A stretch of 58,487 bases of DNA. Origin: Kushneria aurantia DSM 21353. GTDB taxonomy: Bacteria > Pseudomonadota > Gammaproteobacteria > Pseudomonadales > Halomonadaceae. Made by a program: the position numbers and the translations under genes. The notes below the pieces were generated by a model, which saw only the letters and a list, made by a program, of their open reading frames with translations, did not search any database and was not told the origin of the DNA. This document shows, in pieces, positions 45,067 to 52,664 of the stretch (positions within the stretch are counted from its first letter, which is position 1; every line of letters begins with the position of its first letter). The stretch lies in NCBI RefSeq assembly GCF_000382245.1, contig NZ_KB907884.1, positions 1 to 58,487 of the forward strand. Reading direction: 5' to 3'.

Positions 45067-46412
45067 TCGTTGCCCTGCGGCGGCCCGCGACGCCGGCGCC
45101 GGCGCCGTGGCTTGCGACGCGGCTGGGGAAGGCTTTCCGGCGCAGCCTGTTCGGCGTCATCGTCATCGCTGCCGGCGCCGCTTTCGACTTCTTTGACCAT
45201 GTCGCGCTGGGTCTCTTCGCCGGCGTCCTGAAAGCGGGTCCACCAGTCGCCCAGGCCGGGGGCCAGTTCACCTGCGGATTCGCGCAGCAGCAGGAAGTCG
45301 TAGGCAGCGCGAAAGCGTTGATGGGCCAGCGTCTGGAAAGGGCGTTTGCCGCGTCGGCGCGGTAGTGTCAGCTGCATGTCCCAGATTTCACGCATGGGGA
45401 GGCTGAAGCGTTTGGGAATGGAGGTGTGCTGTAACTGGCGGCCGATCACCTGCTGTCCGGCCTGCTGCGCGGCGGGCACTGGCGGTATGCCGTCGGCAGT
45501 GAGGCGATTGGTGCTGTAGACCACGGCCGGCCACAGCAGCGCGCCGTAGAGAAAGGCCGGCGTGACCGGCTTATCGGCGCGGATGCGTGCGTCAGTGTTG
45601 GCCAGTGCCTGCTCGACCATCGGTAGCGCCCAGTCGAGCTGCTCGAAGGACTCCTCGGTAGCGGGAAAGAGCATGGCGAACAGCCCATAGCGTCGCAGAC
45701 CGTGAAAGGTGTCGAGGGCGTACCCGGAGAGAAAGAGCTTGAGTACTTCCTCGAAAAGCCGTGCCGGCGGAATCTGCAACAGCAGATGGGCGTAGTCGTG
45801 CAGCGGCGCTTCGGTATCTTCGGCCAGTGCAAAATCGAACCTGGCGGCGAAGCGCACCGCACGCAGCATCCGTACCGGATCCTCACGATAGCGCTGCGCC
45901 GGAGCACCGATCAGGCGCAGCAGGCGGTGTTCGAGATCCTCGATACCGCCGGTCCAGTCATGGATGGCGAAATCGCGGATGCTGTAGTAGAGCGCATTGA
46001 CGGTGAAGTCGCGGCGCATGGCGTCCTCGTCGACGCTGCCCCAGACGTTGTCGCGCAGTAGCAGGCCCTCCTGTGACTGCTGGGCGTGACGTTCGGCTTC
46101 CTCTCCCTCATGACCGCCGCGAAAGGTGGTGACCTCGATAATCTCGCGGCCGAAGCGCACATGGACGATACGAAAGCGGCGGCCGATGATACGGGCGTTA
46201 CGAAAGACGCCACGCACCTGCTCGGGCGTTGCATTGGTAGCGACATCGAAGTCCTTGGGGACCTGACCGAGCAGCGAATCACGCACGCAGCCGCCTACAA
46301 GGTAGGCCTCGAAGCCGGCCTGGTCGAGACGATAGAGCACCTTCAGCGCGCTGTCGCTGAGCATTCGACGGGAGATGGGGTGCTGGTCGCGAGGGAGGAT
46401 GGTGGGCGTCAA
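45063..46412 (-). CDS. pcnB: Poly(A) polymerase I PcnB
   Basis: A 449-residue class II nucleotidyltransferase that adds 3' poly(A) tails and so marks RNA for decay. AYLVGGCVRDSLLGQVPKDFDVATNATPEQV holds the head-domain motif with the catalytic Asp pair. RRDFTVNALYYS and YREDPVRMLRAVRFAARF follow. The basic tail (RRKPRRRRRRRG) suits RNA binding. The start is not clear: TTG 46412 gives PTILPRDQHPISRR, which aligns with E. coli, and a stop lies upstream in frame; ATG 46364 is shorter. The sRNA gene at 46546-46992 lies upstream on the same strand. Confidence 0.93.
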   Translation of the reverse strand: MTPTILPRDQHPISRRMLSDSALKVLYRLDQAGFEAYLVGGCVRDSLLGQVPKDFDVATNATPEQVRGVFRNARIIGRRFRIVHVRFGREIIEVTTFRGGHEGEEAERHAQQSQEGLLLRDNVWGSVDEDAMRRDFTVNALYYSIRDFAIHDWTGGIEDLEHRLLRLIGAPAQRYREDPVRMLRAVRFAARFDFALAEDTEAPLHDYAHLLLQIPPARLFEEVLKLFLSGYALDTFHGLRRYGLFAMLFPATEESFEQLDWALPMVEQALANTDARIRADKPVTPAFLYGALLWPAVVYSTNRLTADGIPPVPAAQQAGQQVIGRQLQHTSIPKRFSLPMREIWDMQLTLPRRRGKRPFQTLAHQRFRAAYDFLLLRESAGELAPGLGDWWTRFQDAGEETQRDMVKEVESGAGSDDDDAEQAAPESLPQPRRKPRRRRRRRGPPQGNE

Positions 46413-46545
46413 GGTGAAGCCATACTGACCTGTGGAAGTGTGGACGCCCGCACCGGAGCATCATGATCTGAGCGAGACATCGAAATGATCTGGAAATAGT
46501 CTAGCCGAGCGATGGGAGCTTGCATAGCACGCCGGCGATAGGCGT

Positions 46546-46574
46546 AAAAAACGGGGAGGCCGTTGGCCTCCCCG
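46546..46574 (-). terminator. Intrinsic terminator of the CrcZ-like RNA
   Basis: Minus strand: CGGGGAGGCC-aac-GGCCTCCCCG, a perfect 10-bp stem, followed by six T residues. It separates the sRNA from pcnB. Confidence 0.88.
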
Positions 46575-46992
46575 CGAATGAATGCCCTGTTTTATTTTCG
46601 TGATGGCTCATCGCCCTGAATACGTACCATGTTCATCAGCAAAGGGTTCAGCGCGCTGTTGTTGTTGTGATGTTTCGATAAACATCTCGTATTCAAAACG
46701 ATCTTCCATGACGATAGCCATTGGCTGCTCCGATCTCTTGTTGTTGTTTCGGAGTGTCGTGAGGCGGCATTGTTGTTGTTGGACCGTCCTGCGTTGACAT
46801 CGCATATCGACCCGGAGCGCTTTTGTTGTTGTCTGCTCCGTCTGGCGTTTTCAGGGAACAACCCCGACGCCCGAATGTCCGGCTGGGATATTGTTATTGT
46901 TCCGGGTTGCCGTAACCCTGCAGGTGTCTCTTTTTTGTTGTTATTGAAAAACGCCTGCCTGTGAAGCGCTGTTTGTTTTTGTTGCGCGTTCA
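46546..46992 (-). ncRNA. CrcZ-like small RNA (Hfq/Crc decoy) with seven CA-motif clusters
   Basis: The transcript-sense strand contains seven clusters matching AANAANAA, the CA motif bound by Hfq with Crc. They lie at about 46984-46972, 46946-46931, 46902-46890, 46832-46821, 46780-46770, 46749-46738 and 46668-46659. Several sit in or beside hairpin loops, for example CGGAGC...GCTCCG around the cluster at 46832. A sigma54-type promoter predicts a start near 46992 and a strong terminator ends it near 46546, giving about 445 nt. Pseudomonas CrcZ is about 407 nt, sigma54-dependent and encoded directly upstream of pcnB, as here. The role, relief of catabolite repression by titrating Hfq, is inferred by analogy. 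cbrA and cbrB are not in this locus. Confidence 0.82.
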
Positions 46993-47002
46993 CTTTATAG
47001 AG

Positions 47003-47018
47003 AGCACAAGCTGTGCCA
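47003..47018 (-). promoter_or_regulatory. Sigma54 promoter of the CrcZ-like RNA
   Basis: Minus strand TGGCACAGCTTGTGCT: a perfect -24 element TGGCAC, with GG and GC 10 nt apart as required, and a -12 element GTGCT against the consensus TTGCW. The 190 bp upstream (to gluQ) is AT-rich. It holds the space for an enhancer-binding protein such as CbrB, for example around the TTGTTAC at about 47133, but no site is asserted. Confidence 0.72.
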
Positions 47019-47210
47019 GTTTCTTGTTTTATCCTTTTATTTCAAAGGCTTTTAGGTTTTTTAAAGCAGCGTCTCGCAGCCTGCAGGGCTATTTTGATGC
47101 CTTTTTGCACGATTTTGGTGCTTTCTGTGTAACAAGGATGTGTGCTGGTGCAAGGCTGTGCTCAGCATACCCTGCACTCGGATCGGGAAAAGGCGACGAT
47201 GGTCGATAGT

Positions 47211-48113
47211 TCAGCCGCCGTGGTGGCTGAGAGGCCCCGCCGGCAGGGCGTCGGGTCGCCAGCCTGCCAGGGCAGCGTCGAGCTGTTCACGGATTGGTGT
47301 GGCGGCCGACAGCGCCGGCTGCGCAAGCAGCGTCAGTGCCTCGAACAGCAGGGCGCGCGCGGCTGTGTCATCGGTTGGCAGCGCGGTTGCGAGGTTCTGT
47401 TTGGAGAGTTTCTGGCCGTTGTCGGCCACTGCCAGCGGCAGATGCAGGTAGTGCGGCGTGGGCCAGCCCAGCGAGCGCTGCAGCAGAATCTGCCACGCGG
47501 TGTTGTCGAGCAGATCGGCACCGCGCACTACATCGGTGATGCCCTGCTCGAAATCGTCGGCGACGACCGCCAGCTGGTAGGCCCACAGGCCGTCGCGCCG
47601 TCTCAGGATCACATCGCCCAGGGTGGCCAGCGACCAGTGCTGCAGGCCCAGACGGCGGTCGTGCCAGCTAACGATATCGTCGCCGCAGTCAGTACGCAGC
47701 CGCCAGGCGCAGTCGCGCCCGGGCTCGCTGACGCCGCTGCGGCACCAGCCGGGATAGACCCGATAGTCGCGCCACTGGCGACGTGAGCAGCTGCAGGGGT
47801 AGGCCAGCCCGGCATCGGCAAGGCGCGTCAGCGTATCGCGGTAGCGCCCTTCACAACGGCTCTGGTAGCGAATTTCGCCGTCGTGTTCGAGACCGAAGGT
47901 GGCCAGCTGCGCGATAATGGTGGCATCGGTACCGGCTGGGCAGCGCGGCGGATCGATATCCTCGATGCGCAGCAGCCAGCGCCCATCCCGGGCGCGTGCG
48001 TCAAGCCAGCTCGCCAGTGCCGCCAGCAGCGAGCCGAAATGCAGTGGCCCCGAAGGGGTCGGCGCAAAACGGCCGACCACCGCGGGGCCCGTGGGGGTCA
48101 TGACGGCAGGCAT
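47211..48113 (-). CDS. gluQ: Glutamyl-Q tRNA(Asp) synthetase GluQ
   Basis: A 300-residue paralogue of glutamyl-tRNA synthetase lacking the anticodon domain; it attaches glutamate to queuosine in tRNA-Asp. GRFAPTPSGPLHFGSLLAAL is the HIGH region and NGQKLSKQN the KMSKS-like loop. The zinc-binding CSCSRRQW...YPGWCR segment is present. ATG 48113 directly abuts the dksA stop (TGAATG); ATG 48101 is an alternative. The dksA-gluQ pair is conserved in gammaproteobacteria. In Pseudomonas cbrA and cbrB follow; here an 800-bp non-coding stretch with the sRNA follows instead. Confidence 0.95.
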   Translation of the reverse strand: MPAVMTPTGPAVVGRFAPTPSGPLHFGSLLAALASWLDARARDGRWLLRIEDIDPPRCPAGTDATIIAQLATFGLEHDGEIRYQSRCEGRYRDTLTRLADAGLAYPCSCSRRQWRDYRVYPGWCRSGVSEPGRDCAWRLRTDCGDDIVSWHDRRLGLQHWSLATLGDVILRRRDGLWAYQLAVVADDFEQGITDVVRGADLLDNTAWQILLQRSLGWPTPHYLHLPLAVADNGQKLSKQNLATALPTDDTAARALLFEALTLLAQPALSAATPIREQLDAALAGWRPDALPAGPLSHHGG

Positions 48114-48551
48114 TCAGCCTCCCAGCTGCTTTTCCTTGAGTTCGGAAAGCGTCTTGCAGTCGACGCACAGCGTCGCTGTGGGGCGCGCCTCAAGACGGCG
48201 GATGCCGATCTCGACGCCGCACGCCTCGCAGAAGCCATAGTCGTCTTCATCGATACTGTCGATGGTTTCGTTGATCTTCTTGAGCAGCTTGCGCTCACGG
48301 TCGCGGGTACGCAGTTCGAGGTTGAACCCTTCTTCCTGGGTGGCGCGATCGGCCGGATCGGCATAGTTATTGACGTCTTCCTGAAGGTGGCGAACGGTGC
48401 GGTCGACCTCCTCCATCAGCTCTTTCTTCCAGCTCAGCAGTATGTGGCGAAAGTGCGCCAGCTGCTGCTCGTTCATATACTCTTCGCCGGGCGCCGGCTC
48501 GTAGGGCTTGAAGGTGTCGAGAACGGATTCCTGCTTTTCGGCTACGGCCAT
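48114..48551 (-). CDS. dksA: RNA polymerase-binding transcription factor DksA
   Basis: A 145-residue secondary-channel factor that works with ppGpp to control rRNA and amino-acid promoters. A coiled coil (about residues 33-108) carries the tip segment NYADPADRATQEE. The zinc finger has C114 and C117 (FCEACG) and C135 and C138 (LCVDCK), so this is the canonical zinc-binding form. The ribosome-binding region is AGGATGCCTCAC-like on the complement and weak. gluQ follows without a gap. The leader contains two strong hairpins. Confidence 0.97.
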   Translation of the reverse strand: MAVAEKQESVLDTFKPYEPAPGEEYMNEQQLAHFRHILLSWKKELMEEVDRTVRHLQEDVNNYADPADRATQEEGFNLELRTRDRERKLLKKINETIDSIDEDDYGFCEACGVEIGIRRLEARPTATLCVDCKTLSELKEKQLGG

Positions 48552-48638
48552 TAAGGATGCCTCACGATAGTGGATGGCGATGCCGCGGGCCCGCGGCGGG
48601 GCTTGGCGAACGCCGCATCGTTCGCCTCGGGGCCATGT

Positions 48639-48667
48639 TATTTAAAGTAAACACGAGCCGATTGCAA
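48639..48667 (-). promoter_or_regulatory. Promoter of dksA
   Basis: Minus strand: -35 TTGCAA (48667-48662), 17-nt spacer, -10 TAAATA (48644-48639). The leader that follows holds GGCGAAC-n8-GTTCGCC (48605-48626) and the 16-bp palindrome GCCGCGGGCCCGCGGC (48582-48597). Confidence 0.65.
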
Positions 48668-48678
48668 GCCCGTGCAAG

Positions 48679-48821
48679 GGAAACGCTGCATAAATGCCTG
48701 CGCGAGCGAATCGCTGCGTTGCGTGGTACTCGAAAACTCGCCTAACCTCATGTTATGTCTCGTTTTCTGCGTTCCATGCGCCTCGCGCTTCATCTCGCTC
48801 GTCGATTTATTCAGCGCTTCC
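48679..48821. repeat. MITE-like repeat, copy 2
   Basis: A 143-bp copy of the element at 1044-1187, in the same orientation and differing at only about a dozen positions. Its ends are GGAAACGCTGCATAAAT and, complemented, GGAAGCGCTGAATAAAT. No clear target duplication flanks it (gcaa to the left, gggg to the right). It lies between the dksA promoter and sfsA. The 331-bp stretch 48552-48882 consists of the dksA leader and promoter, this repeat and the sfsA ribosome-binding site. Confidence 0.78.
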
Positions 48822-48882
48822 GGGGCCGAGATACAGCCGGGGCTGGTGTCATGCAAAATTCCGGGAACCAGGGAGAGAAGGG

Positions 48883-49578
48883 ATGCTGTTGCCGCCACTC
48901 TATTGCGGCGTACTGCTGTCGCGCTATAAGCGTTTTCTGGCGGATATTCGCCTTGACGATGGGCGCGTGATTACCGCGCACTGCCCCAACACGGGGTCGA
49001 TGCGCGCCGTCAATGTGCCCGGCTGCCGGGTATGGGTCTCTTTTCACGATAGCCCCAAACGGCGGCTTGCCTGGACCTGGGAGCTGATCGAGCTGCCCGG
49101 TGGCGCGCTGGCTTCGGTGCATACCGGACGTACCAATGCCATCGCCGAAGAGGCACTACGTGCCGGCCGGGTCATGGCTCTGTCCGCCGATGCCCGCATT
49201 GATCGCGAGGTGCGCTGCGGCGAGGCGCGGCTCGATTTCCGTATCGATGATACCCATGCGGTGCCGCTCTGGCTGGAAGTCAAGCAGGTGACGCTGCAGG
49301 AGGACGACGGGTCGGGCTACTTTCCTGATTCGGTCAGTGCTCGTGGGCGGCGTCATCTGGAAGCGCTGACGGCACTGGTCGAGGGCGGCGAGCGGGCGAT
49401 GCTGCTGTTTATCGTCGCGCACACGCAGATCGAGCGAGTGCTCCCCGCCACGCATCTGGACCCTGGCTGGGCGGCGGCTTTCGAGCGCGCTCGTACGGCC
49501 GGCGTCGAGGTGCGGGCGCTGGGCTGTCGAATAGATGCAGGCCACATCGTTGCCGAGCGCCGCCTTGTCGTCGGTTGA
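48883..49578 (+). CDS. sfsA: SfsA family sugar-fermentation-stimulation protein
   Basis: A 231-residue protein of the SfsA family, with an N-terminal OB-like and a C-terminal nuclease-like fold; it is a proposed nucleic-acid-binding protein of unclear function. RYKRFLADIRLDDGRVITAHCPNTGSM, VHTGRTNAIAEEAL and WLEVKQVTL are characteristic, and HLDPGWAAAFERARTAGVEV ends the domain. The start at 48883 follows GGGAGAGAAGGG. The frame is open back to 48694, but that part is the repeat element. sfsA beside dksA is a conserved pairing. Confidence 0.94.
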   Translation: MLLPPLYCGVLLSRYKRFLADIRLDDGRVITAHCPNTGSMRAVNVPGCRVWVSFHDSPKRRLAWTWELIELPGGALASVHTGRTNAIAEEALRAGRVMALSADARIDREVRCGEARLDFRIDDTHAVPLWLEVKQVTLQEDDGSGYFPDSVSARGRRHLEALTALVEGGERAMLLFIVAHTQIERVLPATHLDPGWAAAFERARTAGVEVRALGCRIDAGHIVAERRLVVG

Positions 49579-49580
49579 TA

Positions 49581-49988
49581 TCAGGTCGCGCGGTCGGCGT
49601 CTTCCAGGTTGCGATCGCGCAGGTAGGTGATTTCGGTCTTGCCGTGGGGCGTCGGGCGGCCGTTCTCGTCCATGTTGACGAAAACGATCTCGTCGATCGT
49701 CAGGATATTTTTCTGAGTGAACTTGTTGCGCACCACGCAGTGCAGGGTCAGTGAGCTCTTGCCGAAGCGGGTGGCGGTGATGCCCAGTTCGATCACGTCC
49801 CCCTGGCGGGCGCTGGAGACGAAGTTGATCGACGACATGTATTTGGTCACCACCCGGTTATGCCCCAGCTGTATGACGGCGTAGATGGCGGCTTCCTCGT
49901 CGATCCACTTGAGCAGGCTGCCGCCGAACAGGGTGCCGTTGGGATTGAGGTCTTCGGGCTTGATCCATTTGCGAGTATGGAAGTTCAT
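49581..49988 (-). CDS. Hotdog-fold acyl-CoA thioesterase (YciA-like)
   Basis: A 135-residue hotdog-fold protein. NPNGTLFGGSLLKWIDEEAAIYA holds the N-terminal helix with the likely catalytic region, VTKYMSSINFVSSARQGDVIEL the strand that follows, and TIDEIVFVNMDENGRPTPHG the C-terminal core. Members hydrolyse acyl-CoA esters; the substrate cannot be read from the sequence. It converges on sfsA with 2 bp between the stops. A 14-bp perfect palindrome lies in its promoter region. Confidence 0.87.
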   Translation of the reverse strand: MNFHTRKWIKPEDLNPNGTLFGGSLLKWIDEEAAIYAVIQLGHNRVVTKYMSSINFVSSARQGDVIELGITATRFGKSSLTLHCVVRNKFTQKNILTIDEIVFVNMDENGRPTPHGKTEITYLRDRNLEDADRAT

Positions 49989-50018
49989 GCAGGCGCCTCA
50001 CAGTAGCAGATATCGCTT

Positions 50019-50032
50019 TATACTATAGTATA
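50019..50032. promoter_or_regulatory. Perfect 14-bp palindrome upstream of the thioesterase gene
   Basis: TATACTATAGTATA is its own complement, with further partly symmetrical CGCTT/AAGCG flanks. It lies 30 bp before the thioesterase start and just past the end of metW. It contains a -10-like TATACT, so it could be an operator over a promoter. Confidence 0.4.
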
Positions 50033-50058
50033 AGCGCAGGACCCGTTTTCGGTGTCTA

Positions 50059-50649
50059 TCAGCGCCGTACCCTGAAGATGGCGTTCTGACCGAAGAGGTT
50101 GGGCCAGCGACGGTGACGCCAGCGCCCCTCGCCGTTGCCGTTGCCCACCGCGCGATCGGCAATGGTATGCCCCTGGGCGCGGCACAGCTCGGCGAAGTCG
50201 CGAAAGGTCGAGAGGTGGATATTGGGGGTGTCGTACCAGGCATAGGGCAGCGAGCGCGATACCGGCATGCGACCGCGCAGGCCCAGCGCCAGGCGGTGGC
50301 GCCACCAGGCGAAGTTGGGAAAGGAGATGATGCATTCGTGTGCCACTCGCAGCATCTCTTCCAGGATCCGGTCGGGACGGCGTACCACCTGCAGCGACTG
50401 CGTCATGACCACCAGATCGAACATGTCGTCGGGGATGTTGGCCAGCCCCTGGTCGATGTCCTGTTCGATGACGTTGACGCCCTTTTTCAGACAGCTTGAG
50501 ATGCCGTCAGCGTCGATCTCGAGGCCGTAACCGGTCACCCCCTTGTAACGATACAGTGCGGCCAGCAGCGTGCCGTCACCACAGCCCAGGTCGAGTACCC
50601 GAGCGCCCTGTGGAATCCAGTCGTAAATCAGTGCCAGATCGGCGCGCAT
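50059..50649 (-). CDS. metW: Methionine biosynthesis protein MetW
   Basis: A 196-residue class I SAM-dependent methyltransferase-like protein. RVLDLGCGDGTLLAAL is the SAM-binding motif I, and YGLEIDADGISSCLKKGVNVIEQDIDQGL and HECIISFPNFAWWRHRL are MetW hallmarks. MetW is required with MetX for homoserine acylation in several proteobacteria and is thought to form a complex with it. The start overlaps the metX stop (ATGA). Last gene of the run yggS-proC-yggT-metX-metW. Confidence 0.96.
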   Translation of the reverse strand: MRADLALIYDWIPQGARVLDLGCGDGTLLAALYRYKGVTGYGLEIDADGISSCLKKGVNVIEQDIDQGLANIPDDMFDLVVMTQSLQVVRRPDRILEEMLRVAHECIISFPNFAWWRHRLALGLRGRMPVSRSLPYAWYDTPNIHLSTFRDFAELCRAQGHTIADRAVGNGNGEGRWRHRRWPNLFGQNAIFRVRR

Positions 50650-51887
50650 CAGCCTGACTCCCTCTGATCGTTTGGCATCCGCTGCCGTGAGGTTTCGCCA
50701 TGGTGAGCGCCATCGCCGCTCGGCCTGTTGGCGTCGATCGTTTCGATGTCGTTGGCGATACGTTGCATGAAACCGCCCAGTACCGCTGCGTAGCGTTCGT
50801 TGGGCAGCAGGAAGGCATCATGACCGTGGGAGGAGTCGATGTTGGCATAGCTGACGCCCTTGCCGGCGCGCAGCAGCGCGTCGACCATCTCTCGCGAGCG
50901 GGCGGGAGCGAAACGCCAGTCGGTGGAAAAACTGACCACCAGAAAGCGGCATTGCGCCGGTGACAGCGCACGAGCGAGGTCATCGTCGCTGTCGCCGGCG
51001 GGGTCGAAATAGTCCAGCGCCTTGGTCATCAGCAGATAGGTGTTGGCGTCGAAGCGCCTCGAGAAGCTGTCGCCCTGGTAGCGCAGGTAGGACTCGACCT
51101 CGAACTCGACGTCGTAGCCAAAATTGAGCCGGTCGGTGCGCAGGTCGCGGCCGAAGCGGGCGCCCATCGCGTGTTCGGAGAGGTAGGTAATATGGCCTAC
51201 CATGCGCGCCAGTCGCAGCCCCTGGCGTGGTAACGCCTGATGTTCGGCGTACCAGCCGTCATGGAACTCGGGGTCGGAGCGAATCGCCTGACGAGCGACC
51301 TCGTTGAAGGCGATATTCTGCGCCGAGAGTTTGGGCGTGGCGGCGATCACGGCGGCGTTGGCGAGCCGCGCGGGGAAGGTGATGCTCCACTGCAGTGCCT
51401 GCATGCCGCCGAGGCTGCCGCCCACTACCGCAGCGAAGCGTTCGATGCCGAGGCGGTCGGCGAGCATGGCCTGGCTGTGCACCCAGTCCTCGACCGTCAT
51501 CAGCGGAAAGTCGGGGCCCCATATCCGGCCGCTGTTCGGATCGATGCTCTGCGGCCCGGTGCTGCCGTGGCAGCCGCCGAGATTGTTGACCGAGATGACG
51601 AAAAAGCGTCGCGTATCGATGCTCTTGCCGGGGCCGATATGAGCGTCCCACCAGCCGGGCTTGCGGTCGTCAACGTGGTGATAGCCCGCAGCGTGATGAT
51701 GACCGGTGAGGGCGTGGCAGATCAGTACGGCGTTGCTGCGATCGGCATTGAGCTCGCCGTAGGTCTCGTACACCAGCTCAAAGGCGGGCAGCTCGCGACC
51801 GCAGGCCAGTGGCAGCGGGGTGTCGAAGCGGGCCACCTGTGAGGTGACCAGGCCTGTCGACTGAAGCGGGGGGCTCTCTTCGGTCAT
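50649..51887 (-). CDS. metX: Homoserine O-acyltransferase MetX
   Basis: A 412-residue alpha/beta-hydrolase enzyme that acylates homoserine (acetyl- or succinyl-CoA) at the entry to methionine synthesis. The nucleophile is S158 in [12 protein letters not shown]; the catalytic His lies in [13 protein letters not shown] near the C-terminus and the Asp in [10 protein letters not shown]. In proteobacteria with MetW the MetX enzyme is often a succinyltransferase, so acetyl specificity should not be assumed. ATG 51887 is used; the frame continues to 51929 without a ribosome-binding site. A 10-bp GC stem without a T-run (51959-51986) separates it from yggT. Confidence 0.95.
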   Translation of the reverse strand: MTEESPPLQSTGLVTSQVARFDTPLPLACGRELPAFELVYETYGELNADRSNAVLICHALTGHHHAAGYHHVDDRKPGWWDAHIGPGKSIDTRRFFVISVNNLGGCHGSTGPQSIDPNSGRIWGPDFPLMTVEDWVHSQAMLADRLGIERFAAVVGGSLGGMQALQWSITFPARLANAAVIAATPKLSAQNIAFNEVARQAIRSDPEFHDGWYAEHQALPRQGLRLARMVGHITYLSEHAMGARFGRDLRTDRLNFGYDVEFEVESYLRYQGDSFSRRFDANTYLLMTKALDYFDPAGDSDDDLARALSPAQCRFLVVSFSTDWRFAPARSREMVDALLRAGKGVSYANIDSSHGHDAFLLPNERYAAVLGGFMQRIANDIETIDANRPSGDGAHHGETSRQRMPNDQRESG

Positions 51888-51993
51888 CGATTCTCGGATT
51901 CGGTCGAGTGGTCGGGCGCAGGGGCCCAACGCAGGGCGCTCGGTGCGGTGTCTCGGCGGCCGGCGTTGTCGCGTGGCAACGCCGGCGGATCGT

Positions 51994-52575
51994 TCAGATC
52001 AGCGGTGCGAGCGGCCCGGCGGCGCGGCTCAGCGAGCCGACCAGGAAACTGTCGAGCACGTTGATCAGCAAAAAGACCACGATAGGTGACAGATCGATCA
52101 TGCCCAGCGGCGGGATGATGCGCCGCACCGGTGCCATGATCGGCTCGGTGATCTGATACACCAGCAGGGCGCCCGGATGAGCAGACTGCGGTGCCACCCA
52201 GCTGAGAATGATCATGATGATCAGGGCGAAAAAGTAGATCTTGAGAATGGCGTTGACCACTCCGGCCAGTGCTGCGGTGAGCAGCAGCCCGATCGGCGGC
52301 ATACCGAAGATCATCAGGCAGATGATCAGTATCCCCAGTGCCTTGAACAGCAGCGCCACTACCAGGGTGGCGATATCGACCGGCCCGGCGGGACGGATCA
52401 GGCGCTGCAATGGTGCCACCAGTGGTGAAGTGGCCTTGACCACCGCCTGGCTGATGGGGTTGTAGTAGTCGGCGCGCGAGGCGTGCAGCAGAAAGCGCAG
52501 CATCAGCACGAAGAGGTAAAGATTGATCAGGGTATTGACCAGCATGATGCCGGTGTTACCCAATTGGCTGCCCAT
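51994..52575 (-). CDS. yggT: YggT-family inner-membrane protein
   Basis: A 193-residue protein with two YGGT repeats, each a pair of hydrophobic helices: [14 protein letters not shown] with [24 protein letters not shown], then [19 protein letters not shown] with [19 protein letters not shown]. The function is uncertain; family members have been linked to osmotic tolerance and cell-envelope organisation. ATG 52575 follows GGAGAG with a 5-nt gap. It lies between proC and metX, a common proteobacterial order. Confidence 0.93.
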   Translation of the reverse strand: MGSQLGNTGIMLVNTLINLYLFVLMLRFLLHASRADYYNPISQAVVKATSPLVAPLQRLIRPAGPVDIATLVVALLFKALGILIICLMIFGMPPIGLLLTAALAGVVNAILKIYFFALIIMIILSWVAPQSAHPGALLVYQITEPIMAPVRRIIPPLGMIDLSPIVVFLLINVLDSFLVGSLSRAAGPLAPLI

Positions 52576-52664
52576 CAAGGCTCTCCATTGCTTTTTCAGA
52601 TAGATCGCGTCATCGGGTGAATGGCCGGCCATCTCGCTGTCGCCCGTCGCGTCATCGACGGCAG

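Noticed and set aside
46657-46984. TTG trinucleotide microsatellite
   Set aside because: The repeats are dispersed at irregular distances between structured segments, not in tandem, which fits protein-binding motifs rather than slippage.
46592-46993. A Gln/Asn-rich 133-codon frame upstream of pcnB
   Set aside because: Its QQQ and NNN runs are the translated AACAACAA motifs of the small RNA. It starts almost at the RNA 5' end, with no ribosome-binding site.
48694-48882. N-terminal extension of SfsA
   Set aside because: The extra 63 codons translate the MITE-like repeat; a good ribosome-binding site marks the start at 48883.
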